Below, piece by piece: positions 57,354 to 64,000 of a stretch of 64,000 bases of DNA; positions within the stretch are counted from its first letter, which is position 1; each line of letters starts with the position of its first letter. The notes beneath the pieces were generated by a model, which was given only the letters and a program-made list of their open reading frames with translations, searched no databases and was not told the origin of the DNA. Made by a program: the position numbers and the translations under genes. The stretch is from Talaromyces rugulosus (taxonomy: Eukaryota; Ascomycota; Eurotiomycetes; Eurotiales; Trichocomaceae), in contig NC_049564.1 in assembly GCF_013368755.1 (NCBI RefSeq), positions 1,124,001 through 1,188,000 on the forward strand, read 5' to 3'.

Positions 57354-59161
57354 GGCGGTATTAGGAAATATGAGGTGTTAAAAAGAAATATTGGCCACGC
57401 AAATAATTTGTTGTTTTTTGGGTTGTGTCAATTAAACCGGTTAATCGCTGTGGCGTGGTTGAATTTAGACGTTGTTGGTTTGTTGAAGGCGGAGAGAAAA
57501 AAAGTTGACTATCGATAGCACCAGTGTGGGGGATGCGGCGGGCGTCTGATTGGTCGGCAATATAGACATGGAAAGTCATAGTATTAAGGATTAATTATTA
57601 CGGAAATAAAGCTTGATTGAAATAAATATTTGTATTAATTCAAGACATTAAGATAGTAGTGGTATATATATGTGGGCGTATATATCCACAGGCATGTTAA
57701 CTATAGCATAGGCTGCAGAGTTATTGTTAGCAATGATATTCATTAATCACATGCAGTTAAGAACAAGTTAACGACGACTTTATAAATTAATAAGAAGATT
57801 CTCGAGTCATCTAGAGGGTGTTAGCTGTCAAATATTACATGCAGTCGACTGGTCTTGATCTCAGAGAACTGTAACCCAACACTGCAAACACCTTTAGTAT
57901 TGCAGTATGTACTACATACTGCTCATTACAAACTTCAAGTTACACAAGATCGACGATTTCTACGTTCCACCGACGAATATTCGAACAAACAGTACAAGTC
58001 GCATCGGGGCATGCCTGTTACAGTGACATCAAACAGCCCTATTCTTATTCCCTCTTCACCTGGGGTCCGCCCGGTATGCAGGGTGGCGGGGCCATTCTTG
58101 CCTTGTCTTGGCAAAACTCATGGGAAAATACATCGGAGAATATAAAAAAGAAATCGCCTGAAAAGATTCCAAATATTAGTATTCCAATCTGCCAGGAAAA
58201 GAAAAAAGAGAAAGGAGGCCAGACTGTTCCGCGGGCGCCGGGATCGCCAGATTTGGCTTTCTTAGCACGGGCTTCATGCACGTTAACGCCTGTGATTGAC
58301 TAGTTCGCTGTTTTCTTCTCGAACCGGCTGTTTCGGCCCACGGCTTGGCGTCCAATCAGCATGGCGAGCATCATCCCTGTTCAGGGTCTCGTGCAAATAA
58401 CATTAATAATAATTTACTATTGAGCCGAGCCAGGCTGATTTGCAACGACAAGTTATGTCTTGATACGACGTCGTGACGACTATTGATTTCTGCGACTGAT
58501 AAGCGCCCACTGACTGGCTGGGGCGTGTTTCAGGGCTGCCGGGGGAGCGGGCCTGGTTGAGACACGTTATGGAGAAAGGAAAGGAGCAATTGCAAATCAA
58601 TTGCAATCAATCGCAATTAATAATTGCAGTGTCAAATTCATGCAATTAACCGCCAGTTGCCCGATCCGGCCTAGCGCGGCCAGCCTGAGACAAGGTGGGC
58701 TCCACCCAGCACAGGCGCCGCGATCCGTCTCATAAGCAGCTGCTCCATCCATGTTGGTCAGATCCCCCAACAACCAACGAACTCAACTCCCTGTCCTTTG
58801 CCGACGCACTGCCAGATCGAGTGTTTTTCTGGCGGCGCTGCCCTCTTGACGGCGCCTATCCGACATCGACTGGGTCCCCTCCCCTCGCTTTCGCTTTCTG
58901 GAATCCATCTACCCAGCGATCCCCCGCCACGTTCAGACGAAGACGCCGCCAACGACAACCACAACCTCAGCGACGACCATATTATCTGTCCCAAGTGTGC
59001 CTTGGACAGCGCCCCGTCAGCTGGGCCCGACCTGTTCACGCCCACGCTCGCTGCTTGTCGACCGCAGATCGAGAGAGAGATATATATATATGGTGCGGAT
59101 CAAACTGACCAGCTGGGGACAACTCCTCCAACACAGTTCTCCCGCTTGCTAGACAGACAGC
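57354..59161. other. Long intergenic region with a CAATTGCA-rich patch and CCAAT boxes
   Basis: 1.8 kb without a recognised gene. ATTGG near 57548 and CCAAT near 58352 are possible CCAAT boxes. At 58586-58650 the words CAATTGCA, CAATCGCAATTAAT and TGCAATTAA recur six times or so. The last 300 bp before 59162 are CT-rich and probably the leader of the downstream gene. Confidence 0.4.
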
Positions 59162-60560
59162 ATGTCTACCGCAGTTGCGCCCGCGACCGCTGCTCCTCCT
59201 CTGCCGACTGCTCTTGACCGAGCGTCGAGTCCGCAGCCGTATCCCGCATCCGCATCTGCCTCTGCCTCTGCGTCAACGTCGACGCCGTCTCGAATGCCCC
59301 ATGACGGACACGGGGGACAGTCGTCCCCAGAAGGGAAGAACACGCCTTCTTCGTGAGTCTCCTCGTGGCCTTGGACATGTGCTCGTCTCGATATATGCTT
59401 ATGCTAACTACCCGTGCAGGAACAACGCTCGCAAGATCGTGGTTAAGACAGAACCCCCGTCTTCGCCCAGCATGTCCGCCCAGAATACTCGGCCCAGACC
59501 GCGCAAGCTGGACCTGTCCGCCAGCACACTTTCTGTCCGGGGCCCCGCTGGCCCCATGACTGCGAGAGAAGGACGAGGAATGCACCACGTCGGGCTCGCC
59601 TGCCTGTCTCCGGGCTTCCAGACCGACGACCCCGTCCGCCAGGAGCAGCTGCAGCGAAGCATGACCGTCCGCGACCAGCAGCGGTCCATCATCGAATCGA
59701 GACTACAAAGGTCGGCCAAAGGGGACGGCCCGGACATGAGCAAAGCTCTCGACTCCAATCCGTTCAGCTCGGCGCGGGGTCCCAAAAAACGACCTCCCCC
59801 AGGTCTTTCTATCGTGCCCCCGTCCGCTGCTCAGTTTGCAAATGAACGAGTCGTTCAGTCGGCTCCGTTGAACCAGACATTCACCGGTCGCCATGATCCC
59901 CCCTCAATGACCCGCCATGTCCTGAACCAAACCGCCAATCTGCCGTCTCCATCACACATCCAGCATGTACCTGCAATGCAAACAAATAATCGCCTTCCCC
60001 CACTCGCCGATGTCTTTGGGTCCGACTTGTCTTCTCGGGAAAGGGAGAGAGATCGCAGTGGCCATCTACCGGCAGTTGGAGCCAACACCGCCCAATCCAC
60101 CATACCGCCATTTTCATCGTCGCCGGGACACTCTTCCCAGCAACGACCACGCGAGTATCGATCGGCTGAAGAAGCTGTCCTTGAGCTGTCCGGAGGCCAC
60201 GAAGAACTTATTCCCCGAACGATCCACTACAGTGGTCAACACCAGCCAGCTACCCCTCCTTCTCCATACACAAATGGAAATTTCAGTACTGCTCCGACTG
60301 CCCAGCAGGCTCATGTCCCACCTCCCGCCCAGGGAACTTCTCGCCGCCGCACTAGAAGCGAATATGAACAAGACAATGGAAGCCCTCCTCTAGGTACCGC
60401 CCCAGAACCAAGATATCGAAATGGCCCCGGCCCGGCTGTGCCGTCGTCGTCGTCGTATGGGCCCTTTGGAGCTGGACGTGACTCTCCTGAAACGCAAAGA
60501 AAGAAGAAAGAGGAATTCCTGCAGCTCTGCGCGCGGGCGTGGGACCTCTTTCACTCATAA
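59162..60560 (+). CDS. Disordered fungal protein with a conserved C-terminal helix, function unknown
   Basis: Two exons, 59162-59352 and 59420-60560, give 443 residues. Almost the whole protein is Ser/Pro/Gln/Arg-rich and looks disordered, with a (SA)n-type stretch near residues 29-40. Possible Ser/Thr-Pro phosphorylation sites are frequent (PPSSPS, LPSPS, TPPSPY). Short ordered-looking motifs are NARKIVVKTEPPSSP and the C-terminal QRKKKEEFLQLCARAWDLFHS, which would form an amphipathic helix. The family was not recognised; a cell-cycle or transcriptional regulator is a guess. The start was chosen for a continuous frame to the donor at 59353. Confidence 0.7.
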
Positions 60561-61270
60561 AAAAAAACGTTCGATGACTTCACATCGAGCATATGAATAG
60601 CGCGAGGCCAAGGTTGGCCATTTAACATAATCAACAAATATACGTCATATCTAACAAACATGTTATCACAATCGCTCAGTTTCCTTTGCAATTTCACGAA
60701 GACTTTGAGTTGGCCTTTGCCACTTTTCTGGACGTCCAATGGCTTGACTATACAATCAATGATCATGGGGGACGATGTGATTATTGGGATGGCGAACTCG
60801 TCTTTGGGCTTGTTTCGAATTTATATTCATATTTACGCCATCTACTTGTTTCTTCGCATGAGACTCATGAATCGCCGTTTTGTTGGGCAAATGATGCTTT
60901 TACTCTTTTTCTTCTTTTTTTTCCTTCGGCGTTGTTGATTTTTCTTTTGTTGATTCCCCCTTTATCGCGTATGACATTTCCTTGGATTGTGCGTCAATGT
61001 CTTATGCGAAAAATTTCTGTTTTAGGATATCTTCCTTTTGAAGACTCTCATTGCTCATGGTGATTGTCCCCCTGGTTGGGGATCAATGGTTATGTTTCTT
61101 GAAGAGATGATTGTATTTAGTACGCATTTCACACTACCCAGGACATATCAAACTCGAATTTTCAAAGACTTGGTTACAACGTTTTGAAGACGTGTAGTCA
61201 TTTATAAGATTAACATGAATTGAAGTTTTATATCGATAGGGTATCAAGTAAATCCAACAAGTGGTATGCA
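60561..61270. other. Convergent 3' regions, no gene seen
   Basis: T-rich; frames at 60660-61063 on the plus strand are hydrophobic but look like a T-rich 3' UTR rather than a gene. Confidence 0.35.
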
Positions 61271-62269
61271 TCATGAACCGTCCGCATTCTCCATCCCCCG
61301 TCTGGCCCAGGGCAAATCTTTCTTTTCCTTTGAAGCAACCTTCTTCCTTCGGCGCTCCAAGGTCTTGGCTCGCTCTTTGGAGCCCATGCTCTCGTACTTT
61401 TTCTTGAGCACTTCCCGCTTTAACTCGGAATTTTTCAAAAAGTAAGGCTGGCTCTTCTTTCCTTCTCGCAACAGCTGGCGCTCTTTTTTCTTGTGTTCGC
61501 CCAGCACTTCTTGTTCATGCTTCTTGTTGTCCATCGCCCGTTGTCGGTCTTTTGCAGAGGTAATGGCTCGTTTAAGTTTATCCCTGAGCGCGGCATCCTT
61601 GGTGTGAGCCATTTGTTCTTTCAGCTGCTTGATTTCCGAAGACCGATACTCGTCCAAGAAGGAATATGCTTTATTCATCGCCGCCTCGTTATGGCGTGTC
61701 GCGGCCACAGTCGGGTCGAAGCGAGGATCTCTTGCCTTGGCCGCGTTGGGCGGTTCAACCACAATGCGTCTGCGGGTTACTTGATACTTGGAAGACTGCA
61801 CTTTGGGTGCGTGCTTTGAAGACCGGGCTGCTGGTCGCTTTGTACTGTTTTCAGCATACGTGCTGTTGGGGGTTTTTGATCCTTGTTGCTTCTCTTCACG
61901 AGCCTTGCGCAGGCGTTCTCGAATGTCATCTAAAGTAGAGACTTTCGTATCCTTTATCGAGTCGGATTGTCCGCGCTTCCGTTTGCCTATGGAATCCTGC
62001 GCTTTGGCGAGAGCGCCGAATGAGATTTGGCGCATTTCTGACTGGACGGCCTCGTTTTCATCGCCGGCTGATTCTGACATGCTGTCTTCTTCTTTTTCGT
62101 CGTCATCGTCGTCTTTTTCACTGTCGTCAGAGGCATTGTCGTTCATTTCTGCATCTTCATCGCTCGGCTCGTCCACCTCCTCGTTCGACGAGGATTCGGT
62201 GGCGAGGTCGTCCTCATCTTCGTCGTGGCGCGCACGAATCCGCTTATTTAATGCTTCTGAAATTGCCAT
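61271..62269 (-). CDS. RRP36: rRNA biogenesis protein Rrp36
   Basis: Single exon, 332 residues. An acidic N-terminus (about 15-80, Asp/Glu/Ser) precedes EMRQISFGALAKAQDSIGKRKRG, then SSKYQVTRRRIVVEPPNAAKARDPRFDPTV and NKAYSFLDEYRSSEIKQLKEQM, and a C-terminal basic coiled-coil ending KKYESMGSKERAKTLERRRKKVASKEKKDLPWARR. This is the DUF947/Rrp36 family, nucleolar factors for early cleavage of pre-rRNA in 40S synthesis (90S pre-ribosome). It is divergent from the FCP1-like gene. Confidence 0.94.
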   Translation of the reverse strand: MAISEALNKRIRARHDEDEDDLATESSSNEEVDEPSDEDAEMNDNASDDSEKDDDDDEKEEDSMSESAGDENEAVQSEMRQISFGALAKAQDSIGKRKRGQSDSIKDTKVSTLDDIRERLRKAREEKQQGSKTPNSTYAENSTKRPAARSSKHAPKVQSSKYQVTRRRIVVEPPNAAKARDPRFDPTVAATRHNEAAMNKAYSFLDEYRSSEIKQLKEQMAHTKDAALRDKLKRAITSAKDRQRAMDNKKHEQEVLGEHKKKERQLLREGKKSQPYFLKNSELKREVLKKKYESMGSKERAKTLERRRKKVASKEKKDLPWARRGMENADGS

Positions 62270-62736
62270 TGCGATAATCTCAGCTGTCTAGAATGACAAC
62301 CTTGTTAGAAAGTCAACACGATCTGGACCAAGAACTTTTTTTTTTGGCCGCCCCTCGTTCTGCCGTCGGATCAAGGCGGTGAAACTCTAAACCCTTATCG
62401 CAACCTTTTTTTTTTCTCTTCAGAAATACTTCATACCGTCAAGCAATTTGTCCCTTTTTTTTGCGCTCAGTCATTCGTTTCATTTAAATAATTTGTGTCA
62501 TTATTGTTTGTTTGTTTTTTTGTTCATAAATGTGGAGACACAGGTTGCATTCGTCGGTCCCCGTCATATTCGATTCTTTGCGATTATCGAGCAGAGGTGG
62601 ATACATTGTTCAATGTAGAAGAGGTGTACAGGTACTTCGCCGCCCCTCTTCCTATTTTACCCCCCTCTCTATATTTATAGATCTTTATCTATTAACTAAA
62701 ATCTTCCTTTTATAGTCCTTCCACGCATCCAATCCG
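62270..62736. promoter_or_regulatory. Divergent promoter of RRP36 and the FCP1-like gene
   Basis: 467 bp between start codons, with several T runs (62336-62344, 62407-62416, 62453-62462, 62514-62521) on the plus strand. No gene seen. Confidence 0.4.
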
Positions 62737-64000
62737 ATGGCCACGGACGATATTTCAGACTCGACGAGTCGGGGCAAACGCAAACATAATCACAATCACG
62801 TCGCGAATCCTGCGCATCAGGAGAATAATAACAGCAATGACCCTTCCTCGCAAACCGATGAGCCCACTGCGCAGAGCCAGTGGAAGCCGTTTCACGGTCG
62901 ATGGCAGCAGCAGCAGCCCAACCGCACCAAATCCAACAACAATAATAACAATACGCACATTTCGCAGCAGCAGAAAAAGAATGCAAAAGGAAAGGGGAAA
63001 GGAAAGGCGAATGCCAATGCAAATACAGATACCAGCGCAGACCCACCACAACCGCGACGCTCACGTCGGGTGATGAAAGCCCAGCGAAAGGCCGAACAAG
63101 ACGCCCAGAAAGAAGCGCGAAGAATCGCACATGATTTAAAGCAGCTAGGCCGGCAGGTTGCGTGTGATACAACAGCAAACAACAGTACTGCACTGTTTGG
63201 AGATGCCACTACTAGCATGGGCTATGCGGGAAGCCAGGGCGTTGTCGGACCAGCAGCAACGCCTGTCTTTACCGGCTCGAGTCAGGGATATCCATTTTTG
63301 CAGGGACATCAGTCTTTACATGGATTACAATCTTTGCAAAACCCTCGACTCCCGTTGCAATTTCCTTCACAGTTGACAAGCCAACCAGGCTTGGGCCTCT
63401 GGAGCGGAAATCTACAGCAGACAAGCGCCTTGTCAACAAATGCCGGAGTGGAATCTGCCATGCAGGAGGAAGACGCAGAGATTGGAGATTCGGACGCTTC
63501 CAACAATATCAAACAAGTCGATGCAGTCAAGGATGTGTCCCATGCACAAAATCAACAGCCAAGCAGAAAGGCTCCTGCATACCCAGCCCCTGTCCCGACA
63601 GCAAGCTACTTGGAACAGGCAAGCAAGCCGCCAAAGGAGGCGTTAGATTTCATGCAGCCACTTCTCATCATATTGGACTTGAATGGTACTCTATTACACC
63701 GGATAAACAAGAAAATGCCGCCTAGATTTGTGAAAAGGCCTGCCCTAAATCACTTCCTCGAACGGGTCACTGCAAGGCATATGGTTATGGTCTGGTCCAG
63801 CGCACAGCCTGCAACGGTGGAAACGATCTGCAGGCAAATTTTCACGCCGGTGCAGTACGCCAAACTGGTAGCGATTTGGAATCGCACACATCTCGGTCTA
63901 CCAGAGGATCTTTATAGGAACAAGATCCAAGTGTACAAGCAGCTGGAAAGGGTGTGGGCGGACAAAAAGATACAAAGCCAGTACCCCAACAGCAAACACC
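62737..64000 (+). CDS. FCP1-homology (HAD/NIF-type) phosphatase-like protein, 3' partial
   Basis: Open from ATG 62737 to the window end, at least 421 codons. Residues 1-300 are Gln/Asn/Lys-rich and disordered (poly-Gln near 65, basic KGKGKGKANANAN). The FCP1-homology domain starts near residue 306: QPLLIILDLNGTLLHRINKK, then FVKRPALNHFLERVTARHMVMVWSSAQPATVETI and later GLPEDLYRNK. Motif I is DLNGTL rather than the canonical DxDGTL/V: the nucleophile Asp is present, the acid/base Asp is Asn. Relatives include Tim50, Fcp1 and Dullard. The C-terminus with the remaining HAD motifs is outside the window. Confidence 0.8.
   Translation, partial: MATDDISDSTSRGKRKHNHNHVANPAHQENNNSNDPSSQTDEPTAQSQWKPFHGRWQQQQPNRTKSNNNNNNTHISQQQKKNAKGKGKGKANANANTDTSADPPQPRRSRRVMKAQRKAEQDAQKEARRIAHDLKQLGRQVACDTTANNSTALFGDATTSMGYAGSQGVVGPAATPVFTGSSQGYPFLQGHQSLHGLQSLQNPRLPLQFPSQLTSQPGLGLWSGNLQQTSALSTNAGVESAMQEEDAEIGDSDASNNIKQVDAVKDVSHAQNQQPSRKAPAYPAPVPTASYLEQASKPPKEALDFMQPLLIILDLNGTLLHRINKKMPPRFVKRPALNHFLERVTARHMVMVWSSAQPATVETICRQIFTPVQYAKLVAIWNRTHLGLPEDLYRNKIQVYKQLERVWADKKIQSQYPNSKH

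Noticed and set aside
60660..61063. Hydrophobic plus-strand frames downstream of the disordered-protein gene
   Set aside because: Phe/Leu richness follows from the T-rich 3' UTR; two overlapping frames look equally open.

Overview
The window is nuclear DNA of a filamentous ascomycete. Short introns (about 50-90 nt) with GT..AG ends and CTGAC/CTAAC-type branch sites, a five-intron actin gene, a fused purine enzyme (GARS-AIRS), CCAAT boxes and RIP-like C-to-T decay of transposons all fit Pezizomycotina. The style of the conserved proteins suggests Eurotiales (Aspergillus/Penicillium/Talaromyces group); the genus cannot be fixed from sequence alone. Exon structures were derived by hand from splice signals and checked for frame; no transcript evidence was available. 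Protein names rest on remembered family sequence patterns.

Region 1 (1-19 kb) is conserved housekeeping DNA: the 3' end of a 20S proteasome alpha subunit (PRE5 type), a LOG-type phosphoribohydrolase, Mediator MED6, VPS55, SLD7, VPS68, the Hsp70 exchange factor FES1, actin, the bifunctional purine gene ADE5,7 and mitochondrial PET127. VPS55 and VPS68, which form one endosomal complex in yeast, lie less than 3 kb apart with only SLD7 between them. Actin appears to carry an intron immediately after its stop codon.

Region 2 (about 19.3-29 kb) is an AT-rich accessory block and transposon graveyard. It holds a half-intact GIY-YIG-like gene, a dead S33-type peptidase gene whose catalytic Ser codon reads Phe, a stop-riddled LINE reverse-transcriptase relic, two diverged copies of an LTR-like repeat, a frameshifted Fot1/pogo transposase and a small gene remnant. 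An apparently intact six-exon OSTalpha/TMEM184 membrane protein gene sits in the middle. The stops look like CAG-to-TAG and TGG-to-TAA changes, as expected of repeat-induced point mutation.

Region 3 (29-48.6 kb) is again core genome: a 1326-residue PH-like plus leucine-rich-repeat protein, a small unrecognised protein divergent from HIS3, a nitroreductase, a secreted protein, a GT32 mannosyltransferase of sphingolipid synthesis (SUR1/CSG1 type), a Derlin, the centromeric histone H3 (CENP-A) and, tail-to-tail with it, the cohesin loader MAU2/SCC4 with a 44-glutamine run.

Region 4 (49-52 kb) looks accessory: a stand-alone nucleoside-phosphorylase-like domain of the kind found on fungal NLR proteins, and an F-box protein. 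Region 5 (52.9-64 kb) returns to core genes: an EMB8/YMR210W-type alpha/beta hydrolase, LOC1, the complex I LYR subunit NDUFA6, RPC19, a disordered protein, RRP36 and the start of an FCP1-homology phosphatase-like protein cut by the window end. No tRNA, rRNA, CRISPR array or secondary-metabolite cluster was recognised.
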